A DNA stretch of 64,000 nucleotides from Dicaeum eximium (Eukaryota > Chordata > Aves > Passeriformes > Dicaeidae): assembly GCA_013396995.1 (NCBI GenBank), contig VWZP01003807.1, positions 682,001 to 746,000 on the forward strand, given 5' to 3'. A model generated the notes under the pieces. It was not told the DNA's origin, ran no database searches, and was given only the letters and a program-made list of their open reading frames with translations. This document shows positions 13,611 to 27,000 of the stretch, in pieces (position 1 is the first letter of the stretch; every line of letters begins with the position of its first letter). Made by a program: the position numbers and the translations under genes.

Positions 13611-16600
13611 TTTACATGAAGATATATTCCCTTGGAAAATAATATCAAACAAATATTAAGCAATACAAACAAGGGAATATTTAGAAAGAAAGCCTTAGCT
13701 GTAGATGAAGTCAGGTCTGCAACAAGCCAGGAGAACAGTGCTATGGATCTCCCTACTTTTCCAAGCAAACTTTTACATTATTCATCTGGAACAGGCCCAT
13801 TTCCATAATGTATACAAGGGAATTTTCTGTGAGTAGGAGAGTAATTACAACCTGTGAAAAGTTAGTTTACCCTTCAATAAGACTATTTTTGTGACACTGT
13901 TAGTCAAGAATTTACCATATGGCTGCAAATTTGACCATTTTATTTCTTTTAATCAATAATCCAGGCAACTTGAAGATTTTTTTTGTATACTTAAATTTTG
14001 TGAATGTGGGGTTTGGTAGGTTGAGAAATCAGGGACATTCCAGACAATCTCTGCACAGATGGTCAGATACAGCATAAGGTGAGAATCAGAAAAGCTGCCA
14101 CTTAGATACCCTCTTAAAGTAAAAATAAGCACCTGGTAAGCATCTACAAGATACTAAACAGGTTTAGAGACTTTAGAGAGAGTTTAGAGTTTAGAGAGAA
14201 GAGCTACTGGGCTCTTAGCCCTTTTTTTTTTTTAATAGCAATAACATATGGATGCCAGGAGGCTGTCATGTGGGGCAGTGTGAGCCGAAGGTAAATTAAA
14301 AACAGAAGTAGAATAAACTTTAGAAGAATTAAAAACTGCCAACATAGCCTGATGTCCAAAGTTGATAATGGATTTGTATTTCCTCCAGTTCTCTGAATTC
14401 TTTATCACTACATTTCCCTGTAAATTATTAGGGTTGCATTTGGGAACTTCTATATAATGTATCCCAGTGAATTACTAAGGGATCTGCAAGCAGAAAAATA
14501 TATTGCCTCTTTTTAGAATTTAATATGTTGACTGCCCTCTAAAAATGCAGTCTCTATCAGCACAAATTTAATGCATAACGTCATCTGTTTGACATATAAT
14601 TGACTTAATTTAATAATGCATGACAATATTTGATTTGGGATTGTGGTTCATCCAAAGACATTGAAAAGGTGAACACACTTATGCAGCAAATCAGAGCCTT
14701 TTTTTAAAAAAAAAAAAAGAGCTTATCACTAGTTTCTGTGTTTAAAGAGACCACTGCCCTACAACAAAAGACTCTCTTTTGTTTGTTTTCATTTCCCCTC
14801 CTGTAACCCATTATTACTAACAGCAAAATAATTAGAGGAAAGACCTAAACCAGATTTTTCTCCCCCCCACCACCCCATACTTCTGACTGACATATCTTCC
14901 TTTTTTTCTGTATTATGAGCCTGAATCAGCTCACATTTTCCCCTGGAAAGTTTTCTTGATTCTTTTGGAAAATAAAGCACCTAGTGGGGAGAAAACAGTT
15001 TTAATAAACAAGAGAGAAAAATGTCCACCTGATGAAAACAGTGTCAAAAGGAACAAAAACCAGTTGTTCTATATGAAATTGTTTTAAATTTCTCTACACT
15101 GTTTGCCTAAATATATGGACAAGACCACACTCCTTTAAAGGAATATTGTTTTATATTAATAATTTTGTTCTTTGAAAACGGACTTGACTATTCTCTAATG
15201 CATCTATGACATGAGTCAAAACATTCTTCCCACATGTAAAAATATAGAATCCTAATCTTCAGGTGAGAGAATAAAGGTCTTAGCCAAATTCTACTGAAAT
15301 TTATGAGTCTGTCATTCATTTTGGAGGTTTTAGAATCCAGAGCTCCAATAAAGACAAAGGTACATAAAGCAGGACTAATAGGAGATGTAACCACTGAATT
15401 GAGAACTACAAATTCCAAAATCTCTTTTCAAAAACAACATCAGTCTAGAAGCAACAAACATGTTTTATGCCTCGTGGTGGGTTTGACTCTGAGTGTATGC
15501 CAGATGTCCACCAAAATTGCTCTACCTCTCCCCTCAATGACTAAAACTTTCCAGACAGGAAAAAATGTTCTTTCTGTAAGATTTCAGTAGATCAATACAA
15601 ATATTAGTTTTTTCCTACATTTTCCAGAACAGGGGTAGAAAGAAGGAATGCAATAGTAAACATGAAGAAAATATAAGAAAAAATAGGATTTTGTCAATAG
15701 CTTAGAATAAGTTATCACTCAGAGATTTATGCTATGGATTGGCAAATATGTATCAGTGGCTGCTGTGAATTCTGGCTTGCTTTTTGCTGTCAAGACCATT
15801 TTCTGATTGATTAAGTGTTCTCTGGCTTTCATTTTGAGTTCTGACTCATCTAGGTGTATCATCTGCTGTTGGCCAGCACAATTTCTCCTAAGGTCAGATG
15901 AAAAGAGGCAGACAGAAAAACATGTATGGGGAGAGTATGTTGATAGAAAAGAAATCAAAAAGTAGGGAAGAAAGAGCAAGAGTCCATTTTTCTAAGCCAT
16001 CCAATATTCATTAATTTAGCATTCTCACAGGCATATATATGCTAGTTTAGGTGTTGCAATTATTGAATTTCTCTAACCAGATCAGAACGTCAGGTGAAGG
16101 ACTGATTGCAACCTGGTGAACTACCTTTCTGCTGAGAAGCTATCTTTGATACACTTGCTCTATTGCCTCCAAAGTTGAGGCAATTTTAAAGTCTTCTGGT
16201 AAGCAGATAAGCTCAACATATGAAAATTGTGAGTGGCTAGAAATTCCTGAGCAAATGAACTGAGATGTGCAGCAGTACAAATGTGAGTAGATGCCTCACT
16301 ATCTTCAGAGTGTGCACTGAAGGAAAAAGAGAGAATAATGCTGCGTAATCCCTCCTTTTGTTCTGTTTGTTCAATAGTCTGCTGTTGAAATATCAGTTTT
16401 GGTCCGTTGACTTCTGATTGGATTCTCCATTTGTTTACAACTCAACATTTTATTTCATGATATTATCTTTTGATTAGTTGATTATTTGATCTTATTCTTT
16501 TGATTTTAGACTATTTTAGTCCATTTTTCATCCATTTTGTGGATTTTCTTTGCTACTGGCTGTTGTTATATCTCATGAACAATGAAATTCTAATAGCTGT

Positions 16601-17957
16601 AAAACAATTGGCAAGAGTTTACTGCAAAAGACTGTAGCAGGTGGTTTTGAGGTGACCTTTAAACAGTCTTTTCCTCTCTTCTGGAGTAATTTTCCATTTA
16701 TGTTGATTTAGCTAAATGAGGAATTAGGCCCAGAAAATCCAACTGTTGGGAAGAAAGTGGATTTAGAACTGGAATTCAGCTTTGTAAATAACATTTGATC
16801 CTGTTTAAGATGGCACAAGTTCTGCAATGATGAGCTCCAGAGAACAGGTCTTTTCGAACATGTTACTTCAAGTGTTAATACGCCCCTAAGCCTTTTTATT
16901 AACTTGTCTTTCTCTTTTCTTTTATCCTTTTCTTTCTCATCTTACTTCAAAAAAGTTATTTAAAATACCTTTTCAATTAACTCCCTCAACTTGACAGCAT
17001 ATGGTTTTTCAATGCATGACTAGATGCCCACTCTGTTTTTATGGCTGAGAGGGTGAAAATTCTGTTGATCTTTCAGGTCAGCAATGAAGCAGCCTTCACC
17101 TACTGCAGGAATATTTTCTTCTCTTGGATGCAGTGAGGTTTAAAAATGCAACATTAAGTAAACATGTTCTACACATGAAGGAATGTACTTCCTATACCTT
17201 GAGAAATTCATGGCTATTACTCTTTTCTGTACCTAAATGTCAGTAAAAACAGCAAGTGACCAGAGATTTCTTAATTTCAATTCAAATCTTGCTAATACTC
17301 CACTTAAATCCACTTAAGTGGATGTTAACCATTTAAATATTGGAATGTGAGGAAAAAAAACAGGTGCATGAGAATAATTATTAAATTTCTAAATCTGTAT
17401 TTTGGCACTTACAACTATCTCAATGTACCTGCAATTGACTAGAAGGAGAATAAAAACCCCATAAGGGAATTTATGCATCATCTTTCAGTATCATCCATGT
17501 CAAAAATTAGATCAAAGCCTATTACACTGAATTTTGAATAATAAAATCATTGAATGGTCAAATTTTTTAAACTAATTGTTTAATTTAATTTATTACAACT
17601 CTTACCTTACAGTGCTTTGAGACGTAAAATGATACCAATTCTATGAATGGAAACAATAAATAGATGAAAATAGAGTCAAAAATTTTTCAATAGAGATTGA
17701 AAAATAAATTAAACATTTTAGGAAATAAAAATACAAGTTCATTAAATGAATCAAGTATGTGCTGAGCCTGACTTAAAGTCTTGAAGCACAAATCCAAGTA
17801 TCACCAAAACCTCAATGCTAAATGTGGATTCAGATTTATCTGCTTAAACTGCAGAAAAGTTGTCATGTTGTAAGACCATAGAACATTTCAGAAAGGAAGC
17901 TCAAACATTGTGTTAGCAGGTAATAAATGGTGTATTTGGCTGTATCTATGCTATTTT
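13611..17957. other. AT-rich unique noncoding DNA
   Basis: No gene or interspersed repeat is recognised. Small local structures are a short degenerate TTTAGAGA direct repeat near 14161-14200, T and A runs near 14221 and 14701, and a 16-bp perfect palindrome at 17308-17323. Confidence 0.55.
17308..17323. repeat. 16-bp perfect palindrome
   Basis: ATCCACTTAAGTGGAT is self-complementary with no loop. Its two CACTTAAG-type halves resemble NKX2-type homeodomain sites (CACTTAA/AAGTG), but one palindrome in AT-rich DNA is weak evidence for a regulatory site. Confidence 0.8.
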
Positions 17958-18010
17958 CACATACATATATACACATATATACATACATATATATATATAT
18001 TTATAAATAT
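17958..18010. repeat. CATA/TA-rich simple repeat
   Basis: An imperfect run of ACATATATAC and (TA)n units merges into TTTATAAATATTTAAA. It is a low-complexity AT repeat with no other content visible. Confidence 0.85.
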
Positions 18011-18759
18011 TTAAACATAATCTTCAAGAGATGCATGTAGGTTATCTCCTCTAAATATAGATCTTCCACATGAGAAATTTTGTCATTCTGAGTGATTTGT
18101 GCAAAGTTAGCTGCAAGAAATTTCTTATATATATGTGTGTCTGTAACAATGCTTCAACCCCAAATCTACTATAATACTTTATGACTGGTGGCCCAGATTA
18201 AACCAAAAACCTATTTAGCCCAATGATTTGTCTCTGATACTGATCAGTGGTAACTTCAAAGGAAAAGGTTATTTAAAACAGAGAAAACACACTTTCCATC
18301 TGTACCTTCCTGATTTCTGGGAGTCAATGTTAAAAGTATATCCTGAACTTGAGGCTGCAACTGTTTTTGGCTTATGTCTTCCACATAATACCATGAAAAA
18401 ATGGAAAAAGTGTCCTCATTCCATTGGTGATTTTATAGATCTCAGTCATATATTATTTATTTAGCCTCTCCTTGGTAGCTGTCCCACCATTCTGACCGAC
18501 CTCACAGCCCTTTTGGGTCCTGCTCCACCCTTGTATCAGCAAAAGAGGATGCAGCATTTACACTGTGACTGTTCCAGAGGTTTATACAATGGCAGAGTCA
18601 CGTCTTTCATCTTACTCTTTATTGTCTTTCTGATAATTTCAACATTCTATTTGTTCTTTAAATTGCTATTCAGTACCAGGCTGACATTTAGAAAACTGTA
18701 CACAATTTCCTTGTGGAATACTGAAAGCTAATTTAGAGCCAATCACTTTGTGTGTATAA
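18011..18759. other. AT-rich noncoding DNA before the LINE relics
   Basis: No gene is seen. The part after about 18480 is slightly less AT-rich and may be a decayed 3' continuation of the LINE relic that follows, but I cannot align it with confidence. Confidence 0.4.
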
Positions 18760-19045
18760 TTAGAATGCATTTGGTATTTTTTCCCCTTGAAAATTATTTT
18801 GTATTTATCAACAATGAATTTCATTTACTACTTTATTGTCATGAGAGTCATCTGTGGTATTTTGCAGTCAATTTTAGTTTTAACTATGTGAATAATTTTT
18901 TATTACTAACAAAGCTTGACATCTCATTATTCATTCTGTTTCCCAATAATTTATGAATATGTTTAACAGCAGAAAACCCTGGTAAATAAAATACTAATTT
19001 TATTTTCCATAAAGTTTCCAGTACTGAGTGGCAATAGCCAACTCA
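18760..19045 (-). mobile_element. Ancient CR1-clade LINE relic, copy A (RT C-terminal part)
   Basis: Read on the minus strand, 18824-18804 encodes MKFIVDK. This corresponds to the conserved W-x-MKFN-x-DKC block downstream of the FADD catalytic motif in CR1-clade (CR1/L3) reverse transcriptases. The flanking plus-strand text, including 'AATTTATGAATATGTTTAACAGC', follows the same region of old CR1/L3 elements as I know it. It is heavily diverged, with many stops and indels, so it is far older than the ordinary CR1 copies in this window. The exact family is not assigned. Confidence 0.55.
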
Positions 19046-19084
19046 GACCAATCCATTTTCTCTAAAATTAGGATTCTTTCTTTT

Positions 19085-19500
19085 CCACAGTGTGCACAAT
19101 ATTACATTTAGCAGCACTGAATTTCTCTTTCTTTAATAGTGTCCAGTCACACAGTACTGTACTGTCCTTTGGCATTCTTCAATCAACTTTCATCTTTGCT
19201 GCTGTTAATTACTCAGTATTCATCAGGGAGCTGTGTCCTTTGCTGTTGACCCTCTCTCCAGGTCAGTTAAAATCTTGCCAAAAAACACAGGCTGCAGCAT
19301 GGATCACTGTAGCACTACAGGGCTTGACCTCAGTGCAAAAGCACTGTTTACCCCCCTGTTGTTTCCACTGTTTATCCAGTTATTTAGCCAAAGGAAGACC
19401 TTCCCCCTTATCTCATGACAGATGATTTTCTGTCTTATTCTTCTGGTGAAGGATATTATTGAAAGCTTTTGGAAACTATATAACATAGATCTCCATGTTC
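19085..19500 (-). mobile_element. Ancient CR1-clade LINE relic, copy B (RT C-terminal part)
   Basis: Minus-strand 19124-19104 encodes KFSAAKC, matching the same MKFN-x-x-KC block as copy A, so this is a second independent copy of that segment and not its continuation. Further along, the plus-strand blocks 'GACCCTCTCTCCAGGTCA', 'GGAAGACCTTCCCCCTTATC', 'TCATGACAG' and 'GAAAGCTTTTGGAAA' follow the antisense of CR1/L3 reverse transcriptase in the expected order. The copy is strongly decayed and noncoding. Confidence 0.6.
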
Positions 19501-20284
19501 CAGAGTTGCTGCTTCCAGGACACTGAAATTTTGGCTGTTGCTTTTAATAACCATTCCAGCTTTGATGCAGTTTTCTTTCTTAAAATTAAATAGTGCTGTG
19601 AAAGATTCTGAAGGGACAATTTAATCTTTCAAGGATATTAAAATCTATGTAATTTTCTACTACAAATAGGCTTTTCTCAATGTGGCTGAATGTGCAGCTC
19701 AGGCCTAAATTAAGAGATGTTTCTTTTCTTGTGAATTTTTAAATTAGGAATCCCAATAAGCAGGTATATATGTTATCTAATTGCTTATTTCCTACATTGT
19801 TCTTTACCAGGATATTATCCAGTTTACGTGGAGATAACTGAATTCTCTCTTTATTGCTGTACTTTTGCTTTGAGATGTTGGATTTCACATTAATACTTCA
19901 CTTGCAACCTCCTTGATTGAGTAGTTGATAGTGTAGCATTATTAATACTCTGCCTAGTTAAACCTTCAGGTATGGGAATAATCTGGTGCTTGAACTCACA
20001 GTTAAAGTATTTAACTTCTTTCACCTCTTTAATGTGCAATGTCATGGCTCCATATAGCAGGTTTTCTCTCATTTCAGTACCATTTGTGTCCTGCTATTTC
20101 AGTATTTAGCTGACTCTGATCCTGTTTCTGAGATGTGTGCTATGTCATAACTCTCATAAATTAGAAAGATAATTGTAAATGTTTCTACTTCATTAATTTG
20201 TATCTAGCTTTGCATAGAGGTAGGCAAACAGTTCACTTCCATCTCTATGCTTCCCTTGTAATTCTCTGCTGAAATGGAGCTCTA
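19501..20284. other. AT-rich noncoding DNA, possible further LINE decay
   Basis: No gene is seen. The sequence could hold more upstream parts of the relic LINEs, since it continues in the direction of the element's 5' end. I recognise no motif firmly. Confidence 0.35.
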
Positions 20285-20362
20285 AGTTATATTTTCTATC
20301 CCTTGAGGAGATAGAGTGGCTCTGGTGGGCATCTGGTATCCAACCAGGGTCAACCCACCACA
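20285..20362 (+). mobile_element. Orphan 3' tip of an ERVL-type LTR
   Basis: About 78 bases match the last part of the 986-bp LTR at 60352-61337 of this same window. The shared blocks are GATAGAG, GGTGGG, AACCAGGGTCAAC and the CACA end. The sequence stops matching upstream of about 20285, so only the 3' tip of this LTR copy is left. It carries no promoter or poly(A) signal. Confidence 0.8.
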
Positions 20363-23300
20363 AAACCAAATCCATACTTGATATAATGAAAAAAAGTACA
20401 TATGAAGGACAAATACATTTAAAAATCCAACCTATTTTATTCTATTTTGATGGGAAATTTCCTTTTGTTTCCCCTTCTCCCTTCCTATTACATTACACAA
20501 AGACAGGAAAGAATTCTCTCTTCTCAAAAATAAATTTAGAAGATTCATAAAAACTCAAATTCAAAGATAAGAATAGTTAGACCATTATGTCTAGATAATG
20601 GTGTATAGGCCATTGTAATAGTTAGATATTATGTTAGACCATTTTTTGGAAAAGAATAAAGGTATATTTAATTTACGTTTATTCCAATTATTTGCTACCA
20701 TTCTTTTTTCTTTTTTCTGTTGTCTTCCTACCTGCCTATCAATATAAAAGCACCTCCAGGTCTACAGCTGAAATCAACATGTAGGTGAGACCTCTGACTC
20801 TGCTGTCATCCCTTTGTCATCTGATCTGAGGTTGTTGGCCATCACAAGTTGCCTTTGCCTAGGGCACATTCTTACTTAGCAGGGCTTAGCAGGGCTGTTG
20901 TGGTAGTGACTGTTGTGGTAGAATTTAATTAGACTCAGTTGCAATCAATTGATACAGTCAGTTAAAATTTCTAAGGCTTTTTATTTTTTTCTTTTAAAAG
21001 GACTTCTTCCCCATATAATCCATGCGGCAAACACCATTTTTTCTCTGAAGAGCTGTATAAAGAAAAGAAGCCAAAAATATTATCTTTGGCTAGTGGATGT
21101 TTGGAGACTTATTTTTGGGGATTTTTTTATATAAGAATTGCACAGGTTATACCTGTTAACTCACATGAAATTTTGCACACCTTTCTTCCCCAGAATTTCA
21201 TCTTTCAAATTGTGCTGTGTTATGCAACATTGGGATGAATGAAGAACATAAGATAATTTTGTTATTATGAACCTGATTAAAGGCATAGTCAGGTGCTAAC
21301 ACAAGTCTTACAATTATAGTCTGTTAAGTAAAACTGGCAAAGATGTTACCTAATTTCATATTAATATAGAAGGCAAAGGCTTAAGAAACTGGTGTTATCA
21401 CTTGAAAACAAAAGATATCCAATGATAAATGGGATGTTTTAAAAATAGGATACATTAAAATAAGAACATTAAAATAAGGATATTTGAACACACTACCTGA
21501 AAAATATTAGTAGTAATTCTGGTAGTGAACAAAAAGTTGATGTATTTTTCAGTAACACAATATTAGGTCTGGAGATTCATGATCAGTTTCTTCCTCTGTC
21601 TCTGCTAAGTAATTCCCCTCATCTTCTAAGAGAAGAATCCAGTCAGTCTGCTAGAGGATGTTTTGTGATCGAGTCCTTTCAGTCTCAAATGTAAATATTA
21701 TATTACTGTGCATTAAGAAACATAAATAATTACATGGTCTGCAACTTTTGACCTACAGTTGCCTTCTTACTCTGAAAACAGTAAAGAGCATATCTAAACT
21801 TAACTCTTGCCCATCCCAAAAGAGAGCTTTAACCACAGGAGTACAATGAATTTGGTATCAGCTCCTTAGCATTTCTCACAAACAGAGCTTTTCTTCATGT
21901 AATTTTTTAAAGTATTTTTTAGATCAATGAGATGATTACTCTACATCTTAATGTTTATGACAATCACTTTCAGGATGATTCCAATACCCTGCTTTAATAT
22001 TAAAACAATTTGCACAGAAAGAATTCCAAGCAAAATTTCTACCCCAAAAAACCCCACCTCTCTTGCTTTCTTTTGCTAATGGATAGTTTTTTGTTCATCC
22101 TGGTGCAGAATAAGCGCTCCAGGTAGAAAGATTTTCTGATATGGGAACATGTTCTCTATCACTGGCAAGTTTTCGTGGCTGGGCTGCTAAATAGAGAGTC
22201 ACTACAGTCAGTTGTGTAAGTCTTCACTTTATTTCTTCAACCTTCTAGGGGCTGAAACAAAAATGGCTCTACAAAGAGATGCAGTGAATTGAAACATATT
22301 CTTTTTTCATTTCAGGTGAATCCTCTTGATGAAAATGGCCCAAAGCAGAAAAGGTTCAGATTTCCTCAAAAGTGAATGTTCAATGGTAAAATATTCATCC
22401 AGTTTCAGTAAGGAACACTAAGTAAGCATAATTGCTTTGCTCTGCTGACCTCCTTTTCCATGGGCCCTACAACACAAATCTGTGTAAGCACTTTATCAGG
22501 GATTCCCTGGGCAGGGCTAGGCTGGACTGAGTTGGGCTGTCTTATAATAATTTTTCAAGTCCTCATAGAGCAGAACCTCTGCAGCCCTGGGCTGCATTAT
22601 TACTTGGATATGTTGGATGGTAATGGTGGAAGAATGACCTGAATTTTCTTTGCTCTGCCTCTAGGCAACCCATCTCTGACTTGTCTTTCATATTTATCAA
22701 GTGGTATCAGCAGACTTGGGAGAAAAGGAGAATGTGTCATGGAGGCAACTGTCTATCTCATCCAGAGAAGACCTAGTAAAATTCATCATATTTTTAGGCA
22801 TCAATCTCCAGAGCATGCAACTGGCCATAGGCAGTATTTGTGAAGTTACTCCCATTTGTTAGCATGAATTGCTGCTATAAACATCAGTAGATCAGTCAGT
22901 TAAAAAATCAGAAGTGAATTACCTAATCAATATTAGTTGAAAGAGAGATGTGTATTTGAAATTTTAACTCAAGCTTTGACTTTTTAAAAAAGTCTTTGAA
23001 TAATTCCTAATTTAAGGAAAAGTCCTTCTTGCAAGCAGAGATGATAAACACATAAACCTGAAAATTTAGATACAGCTAGACAAAAATATTTCCTAAAAGA
23101 GCCATGAAAAAGAGAAAACTAGAACATTTTCTTTACTGAGGTCACTTTCTTTCTGCAGCTGTCTATTTATAAAAATAATTATAGTCTCAGCATAATCAAA
23201 GGGTTTCAGAATCAACACTCTGAGTTTTTGGACTATGAAGGCACACTGCCAAAAAGGTCTGGACAGAGGAACTTCCAATGCTGGCAAAAAAGTACTTGTG

Positions 23301-23759
23301 AGATTTATGGATTACAAGGAGAGCATGTAAATGTATAATCATACTTACTGTTTCTCTATTATACCCAGCCAAGACACTAAGAATGTAATCTCATTAGGTT
23401 TAAATTGACTACACATTGCTTTGGCAATATTTGTAAAACTGTATGGTTTGGTAATTAAGGAAATGGAAGAAGTCGGTTAATAAACTCTCTAGTTTCAATT
23501 GAATATAATTTTAATTATAAGACAATAGTCATACTTTTAGGAAAATAAATATTTGAATGCCCTCACAAGGTAATAGAATACTGAGTATTTGCCATTGATT
23601 TCACATAGAATACAACTACACCCATGTGGTTCTGTAATTCTCTTGTCCCGCTTAGTGAAATAGCTACTATATAACCCTTGTAGGAGCCAGGAAGAAATTG
23701 ATGATGAACACCATAGTAAGGGGCTTAATGGAATAACAGAAAGTAAATGGAGATTAAAC
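20363..23759. other. AT-rich unique noncoding DNA
   Basis: No gene, RNA or interspersed repeat is recognised. A 12-bp direct duplication of CTGTTGTGGTAG near 20895-20922 is the only small-scale structure I noted. Confidence 0.5.
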
Positions 23760-24090
23760 AAAATCAAAGGAAATGCTTTATAACTTTTCTTAGCATTTAG
23801 AAGTAATGACGAAACCGCGGAAAAATTCCTTAGCAGATGGCGAGTCATCTTAATCAAGTAAATTAACTGATCAGGCATTAAAAAAAATAAAGTGATGGGT
23901 TATTTGACATACACTGTAATCATATTGGACATATTGCTTTCAATAAACGTTAAAGGACAAATTAACATTACAGTTGTGCCAACTATGCTTCTAAATCTGC
24001 TTTTTGAGCTTATAATTAAACCCCTAAATTATTACTGCAGCAAATTAACACTTTTAATAGGATTCAAACATTAGAATCATCAGTATTTGC
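23760..24090. other. Candidate conserved noncoding element
   Basis: This stretch has the look of a vertebrate conserved noncoding element. It is of high complexity and not low-complexity AT, with several homeodomain-like TTAATT/ATTAAC cores and octamer-like AAATTA stretches, and with CpGs kept in an AT-rich setting (GACGAAACCGCGG). It has no open frame or repeat hallmark. Conservation cannot be judged from one sequence, so this is only a compositional suspicion. Confidence 0.25.
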
Positions 24091-27000
24091 TTTTATTTCC
24101 CCTCCAAAAAGACTTTTAAAAAATACAAATCTAAACAATACAGCGCTTCCACAAATACTAAAAGGCTAGATGGCATAAAATGGTATCTTTTAACATGCAT
24201 ATTCCAAAATTAGAGAGTGTTTTTTTTGTAATCTATAATAATATTATATAATACTTTATTACAATTATTACAAAATTGTACACAGTAAATTGCACACAAT
24301 TTAATTTCAGTCTTTGCATTTCAAAAGATTTCCTACCATAACACTTAAGTTGATCCTACGTATTTGTTTTTATGAGGATCAGGTCTGATAAAGGGGACCT
24401 CTCTGTTGAATTCCATGAGAAGAGAACCAGTTTTTTTCTTTGTTATTTCCAAACGACCATGTATTTCTCCTTTAACCTGGGCACCTTCATATCCCTTCCT
24501 GTAATTATTTCTGTCTTACTCAGATCCTTACCTGTGTCTCTGAAATTTGAATCCGTTTTGGTGGTTTTTTTTAATTTCTCTATAAAATGAGGATCCTAAG
24601 GAACTAAAAATTGTAGCAACATTTAAAACGCGCAACTGAGTGCTTTAAATACTCAATTTTTACTGAAAGAATCAAAGATTTTTCAGAAGACACATTTTCC
24701 AACAGTGTGATGTCTGACAGTGTTCTCCTCCATCCCAGGAATTTTAGGTGGTTAAACCAGGATTTAAGGGCATTATAACTCTGTTAAATGAACTAAAACA
24801 AGTTTTAGTTTATTTAAAACTCCATATGCTTAGTTCCAGCATTAATTTCTTCTTTTCCTGGTTTTCCTTAAAAAACTTAATTTGAAAGTATATGAGATAT
24901 GAATTCTTAACCACCTATTTGTGGTTTTTTGATCCACCCCATTAATTCAAAGTTCCAGTTTATTTCCTGTGAAACATTCAAACATGAAATCACACTATAA
25001 TGAGTTTCATTTTCCAGTAACTGTTAATATCCTTACAGCATTTCCTAAAATAAGCTGATATTGTGTATGGAAGCTTTGGTGGCTTGACATAAATCTCATG
25101 GAAAAGATTACATGTTATGAGACACTTCTGCTTACTGAAATGGGTGTGGTGCTACATTACAGAAGTTTTTGGAAGTGCAAAGGCAACAAGTGCAGATCTC
25201 ACTTAAAATAATAAATAATAAATAATCATATAAAAATTTTTAATCCAGTGACCATGGTTAATTCATCTCCCTCACCATCCCTATAAACTAAATTTTTAAA
25301 AAAATCATATAATTTAAGTAATGTGAGCTGGGCAATGACGAAGGAGGGCCACTTTTGATTTCTGTCCTTACAGGAATACTCCAATACTGTGCTTTAATCA
25401 GATAGTGAGGTCTTGTAATATTCAAATGTTTTTGAGTAATGCTTGATTTCAAAAGCCTTCTAAAAGAAGTTTTTAATGGTTTGAAAAATCTCTTTCAGGT
25501 TTCTGTGTATGTGCTAAATTTAGAGATATACACTCAATCTGGGAAATCAATAGATATCGATTTATAGATATACCTGAATAATTGCGGAATCTGGACCTTA
25601 TTTTCTTCTCTTTTAATAAACATGTGTTCTAATAAGAATAATCAAAAAAAAAAACACCATTTTAACAATGTAATCAAAGCTATCAACCATTTTTCATTTT
25701 GAGGACCGCGATCCTATCTTGTTTAAAATAAGCTGGGATAAATTTTTAGTCTCTTCCCAGCATTTTTACAGATACTTTTGTCATCACTTGAATCATCTGT
25801 TTAACTTTAGCCTTAGAGGAGATACTTCCATTTCCATAGTTGAAAATGTTATAGTACCATATGTGAAGTCTTATATTTCTGCTATACTTAAATAGTCATT
25901 ATCTTCTTCCAGTAATTATATTCAAATATAAAAGTACTACACAGCTTTAATGGTGTATAACCCATCTTATTTTAGCATACCATTGTAGAGATATTTTATG
26001 GCACTCTTAATGATATGTTGTAACAGATTACCATACTTAATTTACAATAATAAATTCATTTAATGAATATTAATGTGACCTCTTTAAATACTCTATGGTA
26101 GACCTTTGTTTTTATTATATTCATTCAACGATTTAAGTCTCAGAAATTACGACACAACTTTTTTATCATCCAAAGTTTGTAATGCTCCACATTGGATTAT
26201 GTCGGGCTGGTGACATCTATGTAATTTCTTGTGAAAGTATCTCACAGAAGCCAAGCATTATAAACAAACTGCTTAAATATTTTATAATTAAGATCAAAAA
26301 ATCTTATTCTTGGAAAGAAAACCTAGCCCCAGTAAACTGAAATGTTTTCAACAAACTTGAGCGAGAAGCAGATCTTACTTAAATAGATATTCACTCTGGT
26401 TCAATAAATTAGTTCATTATTGATTCCATCTTTCTATGTGTTTCTGTCATTACAGTAAAAAAATTAATAAATATATATAATTAATGACTAATACAAAATA
26501 TAACATTAGTAATAAATATTTTACAGCCACATATACATGTCAATCATCTAAACTATGCAAGATATAAATATATGTGGAATGTTTCTATATTTGGAAGGTC
26601 TTTGGTTTTCATATACTTTGAATAACAGAGATGCTGTAGGTGCACAATTTTTCATTTCTTACTATTTTTATATTGTCATGGCAGAAGAATGATGAGGTTT
26701 GCTGCTGTTTTTAAATAATAAAGAATAAATAAAAGCTTTCCTGTAATATTTGGGGAAGGTTTCAATTCTGCCTTAAAAAGTCTATTCTCTAAAGCAAGTA
26801 GGAAGACAAGTTTTCTGTTACATTTACTATACCCTGAACTCTCTTTGTGGCCCCATCAGACCAGAAAACAGCAGATCTCAGAGAACAGAAAAGTCACAGG
26901 CTCAGAATCAAGACATTTCTTCACCAATTTCTCTAATTTGATGCTTTGTCTGCTACCAAGCCCTCAGTTTTCATGAAATTCTAGGTTTTAATTGGGTTTG

